The position numbers were made by a program, and so were the translations under genes. Source: Myotis daubentonii (Eukaryota; Chordata; Mammalia; Chiroptera; Vespertilionidae). From it: a stretch of 64,000 nt of DNA. How positions within the stretch are numbered: the first letter of the stretch is position 1; each line of letters begins with the position of its first letter. The DNA is taken from NCBI RefSeq assembly GCF_963259705.1, contig NC_081841.1, forward strand, positions 115,170,979 to 115,234,978, given 5' to 3'. This document shows, piece by piece, positions 11,540 through 21,834 of this stretch. The notes beneath the pieces were generated by a model, which searched no databases, was not told the origin of the DNA, and saw nothing but the letters and a program-made list of their open reading frames with translations.

Positions 11540-12785
11540 TTTAAGGGCAGGGCCGATGGGGAGGTTATGGCTCTACCTCATCACACACAGAGCAGGGCCC
11601 ATGGAGTGGGGGTTGGGGCGCCGCCCTCTATCACCCACAGAGCAGGGCCAATCAGGGGGTTGGGGCACCACCACTCTCACACTCAGGGCAGGGCTGATGG
11701 GGTGGTTATGACTCTACCCCGTCACACACAGAGCAGGGCCTTTGGGGGGGGGGGGTTGGGGCGCCGCACCCTGTCACACACAGAGCCAAAGGCAATTAGG
11801 GGTTTGCAGAGCTCCCCCCTATCAGACACAGAGCAGGACTGATCAGGGGGTTGGGGCGCCTTCCCCTGTCATGAACAGAGCAGGGAGGATAGGGAGGTTG
11901 TGGCCCCGCCCCCTGTCACACACAGAGCAGCAGGCCGATCAGGGGGTTTGGGCACTGCCCCCTCTCACACTGATCCCAGTGCCAGGAGGCCTCTCAGCTC
12001 CGCTGATCCCAGTGCTGGGAGGCCTCGCGGCTTCGCTGATCCTGGTGCTGGGAGGCATATTACCCTTTTACTATATAGGATAGAGGCCTGGTGCACCAGT
12101 GGGGGATGGCTGGTTTGCCCTGAAGGGTGTCCTGGATCAAAGTGGGGGTCCCCACTGGGGTGCCTGGCCAGCCTGGGTGAGGGGATGATGGCTGTTTGCA
12201 GCTGGTCACACAACCTTCATGGTGGGGGTCCCCACTGACGTGCCTGGCCAGCCTGGGTGATGGGATGATGGCTTTTTGCAGCTGGTCACACACCCTTCAG
12301 GGTGGGGGTCCCCACTGGGGTGCCTGCCCAGTCTGGGTGAGGGGCTGAGGGCTGTTTTCAGGCTGGCGGGTGACTGAAGTTCCCAACTGCTCCTTTTTTT
12401 AATTCTGGGCCTGCTTTAGCTCTGGCTCCAGCTCTGAGGCCTCTGCTGCTGAAAGCAGGTATCTAGTTTGTTTGGGGTCTATAATCAAAACACTGTATCA
12501 ACTCCAGCTCTGAGATCCTGGCCGGGCTGAAAGCAGGTTTCTGGGGTTTTGTTTAGCTTCTATATTTGTAACAATTTTTCAAACTGCAAGCTCAGAGGCC
12601 AGCAAAGCCGGCGGGGACATTGGTTTCCTCCGTAACTGAAGCAAGCAAGCCTCATGTTAGCTTCAAGCTGCCTGGCTGCCGGCCGCCATCTTGGCTGGCA
12701 GTTAATTTGCATATTGCCCTGATTAGCCAATGGGAAGGGTAGCGGACGTACACTAATTACCATGTCTATCTTTTATTAGATAGGA
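11540..12785 (-). mobile_element. Composite Helitron, copy 1 (modules Y and X1)
   Basis: On the minus strand a HeliBat-type 5' end (TCCTATCTAATAAAAG) starts at 12785, and T at 12786 gives the expected A before TC. Module Y runs from 12785 to 12081, where it ends CTGGTGCACCAGGCCTCTA. A second HeliBat-type 5' end, TCCTATATAGTAAAAG, follows at once (12080 leftwards) and begins module X1. X1 consists largely of a 47-bp minisatellite. No canonical CTAG hairpin end is visible at the left, so X1 looks 3'-truncated. The 62-113-codon open stretches here come from the GC-rich repeat and are not genes. Confidence 0.85.
11545..11985. repeat. Minisatellite of about 47 bp, nine units, inside Helitron module X1
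   Basis: The phrase 'cacacagagcagggcc' recurs at roughly 11551, 11596, 11644, 11690, 11736, 11785, 11833, 11880 and 11926, so the period is 45-49 bp. Each unit also carries 'gggggttggggcgccg...ccctgtca'. Units are diverged and differ by small indels. The array explains the spurious open frames in this stretch. Confidence 0.85.
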
Positions 12786-12867
12786 TACCATGGGATATGT
12801 GGGTCAATATATATTTGTCTTAATAAAGGATTTTAAGCTTAATTTAAACAAATAACTGGAAGAACCT

Positions 12868-13628
12868 CTGAGGATATTGACTGGATGTAATTTCTGCCCA
12901 ATTCTCTAAAGTCAAAGGGTAGAAAATCAATGAAGAGCAGTAAAGAGCAGGAGTAATCTTAAGGAAATGTGTTATCTAATTAGTGATGAACATGAATGTC
13001 CTTGCCTTCTATCCAGGAAAACCATAGCCAGCGGCACAGCTTGGCGGAATCAACAGGAAAAGAAGACACTGTTGTGCTTGACTCTAGTCCAGGTGAAGAG
13101 ACCTGAGAGTTGTATAATAAGTGGGAGTTCCCTGGTGCTCCAGTCCCCATGTGGGGACATGGCAGGATCTTCCATTCCTGCTGGTCAAAATACCACTATT
13201 CTTAGCCTTTTGGTACTGATAGGAGATGGCGTGGGGGCATGTTAAGTTGGGAAGGGCTCTGGCTTCTGGCACCATATGCTTGCTGCACCCCACTCCAGTA
13301 TCAATGCCAGATGGCAGTTTGACTGAGGCAGTATACCTATTAGACAGTAATGCAGGTGTCCTAAAATGAGCTCAGGAAGACAGAAACCTCCCACAAAGCA
13401 GGACAAAAGATAGATTGATTTTGATTTTCAGTAGAATACAGAATGTAAAATGGGGACCTCATGATCTTTCTGGCCTTTTATGTTTTAAGCAGGAGATGTC
13501 AGAATAGTTACCACAGGGGTAACTGGCTTCTGGCAGGAAAGTGTTTATAGTAACATAGCTTTATACCCTTCAATGTAGATCCTTTCTATAATTATGAATT
13601 CACCAAACATTTGGTTGTTCACCCACTA
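12868..13628 (+). pseudogene. 28S rRNA pseudogene fragment (domains IV-V)
   Basis: The sequence follows mammalian 28S rRNA in order. It passes through 'gtaatttctgcccaa' and 'tctaattagtgatg', then 'cttggcggaatcaacagg', 'gcttgactctagtc' and 'agaataccactattct'-like text. It continues through 'gcaggtgtcctaaaatgagc', 'gattttcagtagaatacag' and 'ttaccacaggggtaactgg', and ends 'gaattcaccaaacatttgg' then 'tgttcacccacta'. The last part is the normally invariant peptidyl-transferase-centre region. CpGs have largely decayed and there are indels, including a shortened expansion segment near 13140-13250. An (AAAT)n-rich stretch follows at 13629-13650. It is a dead partial copy, either a retrocopy or a dispersed rDNA fragment. 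Confidence 0.92.
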
Positions 13629-13734
13629 AATAAATAAATAAACAAGCAAACAATATTTTTTACAAATTACTTTTTTTGAGTTCACATCTTGAAATTGTGC
13701 CACTTAGAAATACAGTGAAATTGAATATAATCAG

Positions 13735-13935
13735 CACCAATTGAATACCTATATATCAGCCACTTTTGTATATCATAACACATTGGCATAGCAACACCCC
13801 TGCATGTAGGCAGCATTATTTATCTTGACATATAGGGAGAATACATCTCCAAGAAGAGAATAACTAACCTAAGACTAAGTTGAAGAAGATTTCAAAAACC
13901 CAATAGTTTTGGCTCCAAAACCAACACACCTTTCA
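13735..13935 (-). mobile_element. MIR SINE, reverse orientation
   Basis: On the plus strand it shows the usual reverse-MIR order: 'attgaatacctatat', 'cacccctgcatgtaggcag', 'attatttatcttgacata', 'gagaataactaacctaag' and 'ttttggctccaaaacc'. These match the MIR blocks for 'attgagcacctac', 'aaccctgcgaggtagg', 'attatccccattttaca', 'gttaagtaacttgcccaag' and 'gactccaaagcc'. Confidence 0.7.
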
Positions 13936-14134
13936 TTGTCTGTTTATAAGACACAAGTAGTAAAGCTAGTTTTTAAAACTATGAAAAGTGTAAAATTGCC
14001 TGAGTTACCTCAGACCAAAAGTTACTGGGTTATAAATTTAAGTTATTGAATAAAAATGTGCTTGCAATAAAGTTGGGTTAATTCAACTACTGAACTTTTA
14101 AAATTATAGGAAACAAAATGTTAGGGCTTAAACT

Positions 14135-14330
14135 GCAGAAGCATTTATTACCTGTATTCTAAGATTCAAGCAACCTGGTTCATTTACTGTATTATTGCAA
14201 CTCTTTAACACAAGGTTCTGAGATAGTTGTTTTATCCCTATTTTATACATAAAGAAACATAACTTTGAGGTAAGTAATTCTGTCCAGAGCACAGTGGTTG
14301 AAAACATCAATTTGGGGGTACAAACTAGCT
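14135..14330 (-). mobile_element. MIR or L2-related fragment, reverse orientation
   Basis: The blocks 'ttgcaactctttaacacaagg', 'gttttatccctattttatac', 'aaagaaacataactttgagg' and 'taagtaattctgtcc' follow the reverse MIR/L2 consensus. It is diverged and carries no open frame of interest. Confidence 0.6.
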
Positions 14331-14364
14331 TTTGATAAGTACAAATCAAGGAAAGTGGGGTAGT

Positions 14365-14535
14365 GGAGAACAAAGAGAGCAATGGGTGTCATATATTTGA
14401 TGATAGAAGGAGATTAGACTCTGAAGGATAAGCACATAATGCAATATACAGATGATAAATACATAATTGTACACCTGAAACTTATAAAATGTTCTTAACC
14501 AAAGTTACCCCAATACATTTAATTTAAAAATTAGA
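14365..14535 (+). mobile_element. Old L1 3' UTR remnant
   Basis: It ends 'attgtacacctgaaacttat', 'cttaaccaaagttacccc' and 'aatacatttaatttaaaaa', the pattern of older L1 3' ends. Only the tail is present and there is no ORF. Confidence 0.6.
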
Positions 14536-14587
14536 CAGTCAAGATGATTTCTAAAATTTGACAAAAGAAGAGGTAACATATGGTACA

Positions 14588-14631
14588 GTGTATTAGTCAG
14601 GGTTCTCCAGAGAAATAGAAGCAAATATGAA
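14588..14631 (+). mobile_element. Old dispersed repeat, left part (interrupted)
   Basis: The segment 'gtattagtcagggttctccag' through 'agaaatagaag' is the start of a common old mammalian dispersed repeat that I recognise but will not name. It is cut at A14631 by the composite Helitron. It resumes at 31041 with 'tatttattataagaaattg', so the two parts were once contiguous. Confidence 0.7.
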
Positions 14632-16110
14632 TCCTATCTAATAAAAGAGAAACATGCAAATTGACCATAAGCCTGACACCCTTCCCATTGGCTAATCAGC
14701 AGGATATGCAAATTAACTGCCAACCAAGAAGGCGGCTGGCAGCCAGGCAGCTGAAACAAACAGGAGGCTTGCTTGCTCCAGTGACGGAGGAAACCAACGT
14801 TCCTGGCCTGCAGCTTCCGGCCTCTGAGCTGCACTCTAAGCAACTATGTTGCAATTATAGAAGCTAAACAAACTACAGAGACCTGCTTTCAACCAGCTTC
14901 CGCCTCAGAGCTTAGAGCTGCAGTTATGGCAACAAAGTTTCAATTATAGAAGCTAAACAAACCTAGAAACCTGCTTTCAGCCAGCTTCGACCTCAGAGCT
15001 TAGAGCTGCTGTGATGGCAACAGAGTTTCAATTATAGAAGCCAAACAGACCCAGAATCCTGCTTTCAGCCCTCACAGCTAGAGCCGGCTCTCAGCTCCAG
15101 TGATAGCTATAGAAGGTAAATAAATCCTAGAATTTAAAAAAAGAAAAAAAGGAGATCCAAACAACAGCAGCCTCCTGAGCACCACACCCTCTGTCTGAGG
15201 AACAGCAACTGTATGTGAAACCTCCCCCTACCAGCCAGAAGAGCTACCACAGCTGTGAACAGCACCCACCAGAGGAGCTGCTGCCAACTGAGAAGCAGCT
15301 GCTACTGCAACCACCCAAAGAGCAACCACAGCCCAAGGAGTCACTGCCACCAAGGGAGCAGCCACTGAACGACTCAACGTCTAGATATGTCAGTGTGATC
15401 AAACATGTGTAGACAAAGAAACCCCCAAAGGAAAGAAAAAGAGGACTCGCCAGAAAAGCAGCTTAGTGATACAGAGGCATGCAACATGACCGAAAAAGAA
15501 TTCAGAATAAGGGTCCTAGAGTTCATAAACTGGACGGAGGGAAAAATCAATAACATATGCAAGAAGCTAGAAGAAACAGATGAAAAAATCAACAACTTAA
15601 GTAAGACCCAAGAAGAAATGAAGAGTGATATAGCTGCAATAAAAAACACCATTGAAAGTATCAACAGTAGACTAGCAGAAGCGGAGGACCGAATTAGTGA
15701 ATTAGAAGACAAGGAAGCAAAACACACCCAAACTGTACTGCAATTGGAGAAAAAAAATTAAAAGACAGGAGGAGAGCCTAAGGGAGCTTTGGGACAACAT
15801 GAAATGAAACAACATATGAATAATAGGGGTGCCAGAACAACAGAAAGAGGAACAAGGATTAGAAAACCTACTCGAAGAAATAATATCAGAAAACTTCCCT
15901 GAGGTGGGGAAGGAAAAAGTCACACAAGCCCAGAGAGTACCAAACAAGGTGAACCCAAAAAGACCTACACCAAGACACATCATAATTACCATGGCAAATG
16001 TTCAGGACAAAGAGAGAATCTTACAGGCTGCAAGAGAGAGACGGAAAGTTACATACAAGGGATCTCCCATTAGATTGTCAAATGACTTCTCAACAGAAAC
16101 ACATCAGGCC

Positions 16111-16709
16111 TGCCGGGGTCCAACCCCAGCAGGTCCAGGGGTCCCCAAAGGTGTGGACGGAGTTGGCGAAGAAGGAATGACATGGGGACTTCTCCAGCCA
16201 GGTTTGGTCGCCAGGTTCTAGTCAGGTTCTCTTGCCAATTTCTGTAGTCAGGTTCAGTCCAGGATCTTTTGCCATGTTCTCTCCAGCGAAATTCTTCTGT
16301 CTCTAGGTTCTGTGTAGGTTCTGTCTTCTTGGCTCTCTTCTGAGTTCTGTGTTCTAAGTTCTGTGTTTTTCTGTCTTGTTACATCTGTATTTATACCAGT
16401 TGATTCAATCCTATCAATCTCTATTACAAAGGTTAGGGCGTTTCTCATCTCCATTCCAGGGAGTAAAGATTATGTAGTTTAAGCATGATTGTTTGTAGTT
16501 AAAGTGATTAATTACCCGCCTGGCACTTAGTTAAAAGGTTTTATTCCCTCCCTAACTTCAGGGGAAAATCCCTACCTGGGGAAACAACCTTTCTCGGAGA
16601 GGTGACCTTGGTTAAAACACAGCGCCAAGAAGGTGAGCAAACATATTAAGAACAGTATTCCATATATGCCAGGTCCCTTGAAACAGCAAGGATGGACCAG
16701 CTCCCGGCA
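16111..16709 (-). repeat. ERV-K1 3' LTR
   Basis: A 599-bp LTR with inverted ends TGCCGG...CCGGCA. It is followed on the right by the polypurine stretch expected upstream of a 3' LTR on the minus strand. Confidence 0.93.
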
Positions 16710-16808
16710 AATTCCCCCTTTTTTATTTTTTAAAGGCAGGCATTAAAAAGAAAAACCTGAAATGCTCTCTTGTATCCATTTTAAGAGTAGGATTGGCGCT
16801 TTCCGCTA

Positions 16809-17081
16809 TTACCTGAGTCCTGATCTATCACCCCAGGGAGAGCTTGCCAATCCTGCACTTTCCCGGGGTGGAGAGGCTGCAGTGGGGTTAAGGATAAGGC
16901 TCCTTGGGCCTACCTTCTCCCATGCCATTACATTTACCTTTCCTTCCTCAGAAAAGCATGGACATATTTCTTGTATAAAATGTTCCATCTGACTGGGAGT
17001 AACCTTAATTCCTCTGCTAGCAAGCATATGTGTTAAAAGATCAATACAGAGTCTTATTTCTTTAGACTCAGTATGGCACAT
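16809..17081 (-). pseudogene. ERV-K1 gag fragment, matrix N-terminus
   Basis: The minus-strand frame starting at 17081 encodes about 90 residues that resemble the first part of betaretroviral matrix. It contains 'HMLASRGIKVTPSQMEHFI' followed by a Cys-Pro-Cys-Phe turn and 'AWEKVG'. Matrix normally directs Gag to the membrane. The second codon reads Cys instead of the Gly needed for myristoylation. Past residue 60 the frame loses similarity and ends just before the 3' end of the element. The rest of gag, pro, pol and env are absent. The match is by pattern only. Confidence 0.6.
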
Positions 17082-17209
17082 CTTCTTAATCTAAAAATCA
17101 ATACAGAGTCTTCTTTCTTTGGACTCAGTATGGCACATCTTCTCAATCTAAGAATCAATACAGAGTCTTCTTTCTTTGGACTCAGTATGGCACATCTTCT
17201 CAATCTAAG
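17041..17209. repeat. Three tandem 57-bp units in the ERV-K1 leader and gag start
   Basis: Units begin at 17041, 17098 and 17155, each opening 'tcaatacagagtctt' and containing 'ctcagtatggcacatcttct'. Units 2 and 3 are identical or nearly so, while unit 1 has a few differences. Each unit carries the same minus-strand ATG, but units 2 and 3 run into a TAG. Only the unit 1 ATG opens into the gag fragment. Confidence 0.9.
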
Positions 17210-17457
17210 TTCTGTACTATCCACCTTCTTACCCTACTTATCTTCTATAGGGGGGTCTGTAGCACCCTGGTGGAGTCCTATCCGTCCCGAGTGTGGAGGT
17301 TCTCAATGGAGGGGGCTTACCTAGGGGAATCCTGTTCCAGAGGTTCCCAAAGGTGTGGACGGAGTCGGCGAAGACTATCCACCCTCTTCCTATGGTGGAG
17401 TCCTATCCATCTCAAGTGCGGGGCACTTGCCTAGGGGAATGGGGGGCTTACCAAGGG

Positions 17458-17475
17458 GTCCCTGTTCGGGCGCCA
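17458..17475 (-). promoter_or_regulatory. Primer-binding site, tRNA-Lys
   Basis: The minus strand reads TGGCGCCCGAACAGGGAC, a perfect 18-nt match to the tRNA-Lys primer-binding site used by lentiviruses and some betaretroviruses. It lies 2 bp from the 5' LTR and fixes both orientation and class. Confidence 0.95.
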
Positions 17476-17477
17476 GA

Positions 17478-18074
17478 TGCCGGGGTCCAACCCCAGCAGG
17501 TCCAGGGGTCCCCAAAGGTGTGGACGGAGTTGGCGAAGAAGGAATGACACGGGGACTTCTCCAGCCAGGTTTGGTCGCCAGGTTCTAGTCAGGTTCTCTT
17601 GCCAATTTCTGTAGTCAGGTTCAGTCCAGGATCTTTTGCCATGTTCTCTCCAGCGAAGTTCTTCTGTCTCTAGGTTCTGTGTAGGTTCTGTCTTCTTGGC
17701 TCTCTTCTGAGTTCTGTGTTCTAAGTTCTGTGTTTTTCTGTCTTGTTACATCTGTATTTATACCAGTTGATTCAATCGTATCAATCTCTATTACAAAGGT
17801 TAGGGCGTTTCTTATCTCCATTCCAGGGAGTAAAGATTATGAAGCTTAAGCATGATTGTTTGTAGTTAAAGTGATTAATTACCCGCCTGGCACTTAGTTA
17901 AAAGGTTTTTTTCCCTCCCTAACTTCAGGGGAAAATCCCTACCTGGGGAAAAAACCTTTCTCGGAGAGGTGACCTTGGTTAAAACACAGCGCCAAGAAGG
18001 TGAGCAAACATATTAAGAACAGTATTCCATATGCCAGGTCCCTTGAAACAGCAAGGATGGACCGGCTCCCGGCA
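17478..18074 (-). repeat. ERV-K1 5' LTR
   Basis: A 597-bp LTR, a copy of 16111-16709. Differences seen by eye include a C/T pair near 17548, a G/A near 17658, two sites near 17841-17844 and a missing 'ta' near 18031. Confidence 0.93.
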
Positions 18075-20416
18075 CAGGCCAGAAAAGAATGGATGGAAAT
18101 TTACAAAGTGATGCAAAGCAAAGGACTGAATCCAAGAATACTCTATCCAGCAAGGCTATCATTCAAAATTGAAGGGGAAATAAGAAGCTTAACAGACAAA
18201 AAAGACTAAGGGAGTTTATCACCACCAAGCCAGCAATGCAAGAAATGCTAAAGGGACTGGTGTAAAAATAAGAAATAAAAAGCTCAGAAAGAAAACAGCC
18301 ACACACAAAAAGAAATGGTTACAAACAAGTACCTTTCAATAATAACTTTAAACGTAAACGGACTAAATGCTCCAACCAAAAGACATCGAGTGGCTGAATG
18401 GATAAAAAAACATGACCCATACATCTGCTGTCTACAAGATACCCACCTCATTAGAAGGGACTCACACAGGCTGAAAGTGAAGGGATGGAAAAATATCTTT
18501 CAGGCAAATGGAAAGGAAAAGAAAGCTGGGGTAGCAATACTTATATTGGACAAAACCAACCTCAAATTGAAGGCCATAACAAGAGATAAGGAAGACCACT
18601 TCATAATACTAAAGGGATCAATACAACAAGAAGATATAACTCTGGTAAACATATATGCACCCAATGCAGGAGCACCCAAATTCATAAAAAAACTCCTGGA
18701 AGATATCAAAGGAGAGATCGACAACAATACAATCATAGTAGGGGACTTAAATACACCATTGACATCACTGGATAAGTCCGCTAGACAAACAATCAGCAAA
18801 GATACAGCAATCCTAAATGACTCACTAGATCAGATGGACTTAATAGACATCTTCAGAACACTTCACCCCAAAGCCACGGAATATACATTCTACTCAAATG
18901 CTCATAAGACATATTCAAAAATAGACCATATATTGGGACACAAGCAAAGTATCCCCAAATTCAAGAAGATTGAAATCATAAAAAGCATCTTTGCAGACCA
19001 CGATGGCATAATATTAGAAATAAACTACAATAAAAACAACCCAAAATACTCAAACACCTGGAAGCTGAATAGCATGCTATTAAATATTGATTGGGTTACC
19101 AATGAGATCAAAGAAGAAATTAAAAACATCCTGGAAACCAATGACAATGAAAACACAACAATCCAAAACCTATGGGACACAATGAAAGCAGTCCTGAGAG
19201 GGAAGTTTATAGCACTACAGGCCTATCTCAAAAAACAAGAAAAAATGGTAGTAAATCATCTAACTCTACAACTCAAAGAATTAGAAAGACAGCAACAAGA
19301 AAACCCCAGAGTGAGCAGAAGGAAGGAGATAATAAAGATTAGAGCAGAAATAAATGACATAGAGACCAAAAAAACAATACAGAAAATCAATGAAACCAAG
19401 AGCTGGTTCTTTGGAAGGATAAACAAGATTGACAAACCTCTAGCCAGACTCACCAAGAAGCAAAAGAGAGGACCCAAATAAACAAAATCAGTAACGATAG
19501 AGGCGAAATAACAACAGACCCCACAGAAATACAAATGATTGTTAAAAAATACTATGGACAGCTCTACTCCAACAAACTAGACAACCTGGAGGAAATGGAC
19601 AAATTCCTAGAAAAATACAACATTCCAAACTCAATCAGGAAGACTCTAAAAATATCAATAGGCCAATAACTATGGAAGAAATTGAAGCAGTCATCAAAAA
19701 GATTCCAGCAAACAGGAGAACCAAGATGGCAGCATAGGTTAAGGCCAGAGTTTGCTGCTTTGAACAACTACTTCAAAAGTGAAACCAAAAAACGGAAGGG
19801 ACATCACCCAGAACCACAGGAACGCTGGCTGAGTGGAAGTCCTACAACTAGGAGGAAAGAGAAACTCACACGGACACTCAGAGGAGGCACAGTGGTGAAG
19901 TCAAATTCTGAGGTGCGGAGTGCGCGGAGCCGGCTGGAGGCGGAGGGCGCGGTTGTTGTTTTCAATCGGGAGGGAGTCGCAGACTCTGAGCTCCAGATCC
20001 GGGCGAGTCTTTAGGGACCCAGACTCAAACGGGAGAAGCGGGACTGTCTGGCTTCGGTCAGAGCGAGTGCAGCTTTCTCTCCGAGCTTTGCAGCGGGTGC
20101 TGGGACTCAGAGAGGCAGAGCCCCTGGGGACAGGACTGAGAGCCGCCATAACTGCTCTCTCTGGCCCACCCTGTTGATCCTGTGCGACCCGCCCCGCCCA
20201 AGCCCTGCACAGAGGCATTTGCCAGATAGCCTCAGGCAAAGGCTAGATTAGCACCTCCCTAGAGGACAGAAGTTCTCTCACTGCTGACACAGCTGATTTT
20301 CATAGCCACTTGGCCTGGAGGTCAAACCCTCCCTGGAAGTAGCTACAACAATCAAGATTTAACTATAAGACTGCGAACAAAGACCACTAGGGGGTGCACC
20401 AAGGAAGCATAACAAA

Positions 20417-21265
20417 ATGCAGAGACAAAGAAACAGGACAAAATTGTCAATGGAAGATATAGAGTTCAGAACCACACTTTTAAGGTCTCTCAAGAACTGT
20501 TTAGAAGCTGCCGATAAACTTAATGAGATCTACACGAAAACTAATAAGACCCTCAATCTTATATTGGGGAACCAACTAGAAATTAAGCATACACGGACTG
20601 AAATAACGAATATTATACAGACGCCTGACAGCAGACCAGAGGAGCGCAAGAATCAAGTCAATGATTTGAAATGCGAGGAAGCAAAAAACATCTAACCAGA
20701 AAAGCAAAATGAAAAAAGAATCCAAAAATGCAAGGATAGTGTAAGGAGCCTCTGGGACAGCTTCAAGCGTACCAACATCAGAATTATAGGGGTGCCAGAA
20801 GATGAGAGAGACCAAGATATTGAAAACCTATTTGAAGAAATAATGACAGAAAACTTCCCCCACCTGGTGAAAGAAATGGACTTACAGGTCCAAGAAGCGT
20901 GGAAAACCCCAAACAAAAGGAATCCAAAGAGGACCACACCAAGACACATCATAATTAAAATGCCAAGAGCAAAAGATAAAGAGAGAATCTTAAAAACAGC
21001 AAGAGAAAAACACTCAGTTACCTACAAGGGAATACCCATACGACTGTCAGCTGATTTCTCAACAGAAACTTTGCAGGCCAGAAGGGAGTGGCAAGATATA
21101 TTCAAAGTGATGAATACCAAGAACCTACAACCAAGATTACTTTATCCAGCAAAGCTATCATTCAGAATTGAAGGTCAGATAAAGAGCTTCACAGATAAGG
21201 AAAAGCTAAAGGAGTTCATCACCACCAAACCAGGATTATATGAAATGCTGAAAGGTATCCTTTAA
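20417..21265 (+). pseudogene. Half-L1 ORF1, one in-frame stop
   Basis: The frame from ATG at 20417 to the stop at 21263-21265 is 283 codons long counting the stop. It is broken only by one TAA at 20693-20695, as the segment from 20792 lies in the same frame. The start reads MQRQRNRTKLSMEDIEF. The N-terminal half is predicted coiled coil, with 'LEIKHTRTEITNII'. The middle carries the RRM landmarks 'IIGVPEDERDQDIENLFEE' and 'TPRHIIIKMPRAKDKERIL'. The C-terminal domain has 'TYKGIPIRLSADFSTE' and 'PRLLYPAKLSFRIEG' and ends EMLKGIL. The protein would bind RNA and trimerise. It differs in the N-terminal half from the ORF1 of L1-4, so it is a separate lineage. With a single stop it is the best-preserved ORF1 here. 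Confidence 0.92.
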
Positions 21266-21612
21266 GAAGAGGAAGAGGAAGAAAAAGGTAAAGATACAAA
21301 TTATGAACAACAAATATGCATCTATCAACAAGTGAATCTAAGAATCAAGTGAATAAATAATCTGATGAACAGAATGAACTGTTGATTATAATAGAATCAG
21401 GGACATAGAAAGAGAATGGACTGACTATTCTTGGGGGGGAAAGGGGTGTGGGAGATGTGGGAAGAGACTGGACAAAAATTGTGCACCTATGGATGAGGAC
21501 AGTGGGTGGGGAGTGAGGGCGGAGGGTGGGGCGGGAACTGGGAGGAGGGGAGTTTTGGGGGGAAAAAAAAGAGGAACAAATGTAATAATCTGAACAATAA
21601 AGATTTACTTAA

Positions 21613-21834
21613 GCAGAAACCGGTTTGGCTTGGTGGATAGAGCGTCAGCCTGCGGACTGAAGGGTCCCAGGTTCGATTCCGGTCAAGGGCATGTACCTGG
21701 GTTGCGGGCATATCCCCAGTGGGAGATGTGCAGGAGGCAGCTAATCGATGTTTCTCTCTCATCGATGTTTCTAGCTCTCTATCTCTCTCCCTTCCTCTCT
21801 GTAAAAAATCAATAAAATATATTTAAAAAAAAAA
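21613..21834 (+). mobile_element. Ves SINE with 14-bp target duplication
   Basis: The head 'aaaccggtttggcttggtgg' runs into 'atagagcgtcagcctgcgga', then a B box 'ggttcgattccgg', and it ends with 'aatcaataaaatatattt' and poly(A). The target duplication aaagatttacttaa is at 21599-21612 and 21835-21848. It inserted at the very 3' end of the half-L1, just before that element's poly(A). Confidence 0.95.

Larger units (their letters stand above)
16111..18074 (-). mobile_element. ERV-K1: short betaretrovirus-like (class II) provirus, internally deleted
   Basis: Two nearly identical LTRs (16111-16709 and 17478-18074) begin TGCCGG and end CCGGCA. They are flanked by a perfect 6-bp target duplication, caggcc, at 16105-16110 and 18075-18080. 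A tRNA-Lys primer-binding site next to the right LTR shows that the element is on the minus strand. Only 768 bp of internal sequence remain: a leader, an N-terminal gag piece, then a polypurine stretch (minus-strand 'aaaaaagggggaatt', 16710-16725). By eye the LTRs differ at about nine sites plus one 2-bp indel, roughly 1.5%, so the insertion is young. It has no pro, pol or env and could move only with help from another element. Confidence 0.93.
15405..18265 (+). pseudogene. L1-4 ORF1 pseudogene, split by an ERV
   Basis: The start is ATG at 15405, reading MCRQRNPQRKEKE, the usual basic L1 ORF1 N-terminus. A coiled-coil segment follows (15530-15761), rich in E, K and N with 'LAEAEDRISELEDKE'. 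It ends at a frameshift and stop near 15761. The RRM-type middle is readable from 15829 ('TPRHIIITMANVQDKERILQ', then 'YKGSPIRLSNDFSTETHQA'). The ERV at 16111-18074 then interrupts it. The C-terminal domain resumes at 18081 ('ARKEWMEIYKVMQSKGLNP', 'RILYPARLSFKIEG'). Without the ERV the frame would be about 297 codons. Confidence 0.92.

Noticed and set aside
11567..12293. Several open frames of 77-113 codons on both strands.
   Set aside because: They arise from the GC-rich 47-bp minisatellite and flanking Helitron sequence. The repeat reads open in more than one frame and no domain is visible.
12868..13628. A functional rRNA gene.
   Set aside because: It covers only part of 28S, with decay in the normally invariant peptidyl-transferase region and indels, and has no flanking rDNA.
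17041..17209. Regular repeats resembling a CRISPR array.
   Set aside because: The units are contiguous 57-bp tandem copies without unique spacers, inside an ERV in mammalian DNA.
18315..19481. A 388-codon open frame that could be taken as a host gene.
   Set aside because: It is the endonuclease part of L1 ORF2, in its normal place after ORF1.
19920..20239. GC- and CpG-rich stretch as a host CpG-island promoter.
   Set aside because: It is the 5' UTR of the half-L1, bounded by that element's target duplication.
21613..21700. tRNA-like A and B boxes, here and in the other five Ves copies, suggesting tRNA genes.
   Set aside because: They are the tRNA-derived heads of SINEs, followed by the Ves body and A-rich tail, with target duplications and no complete cloverleaf.
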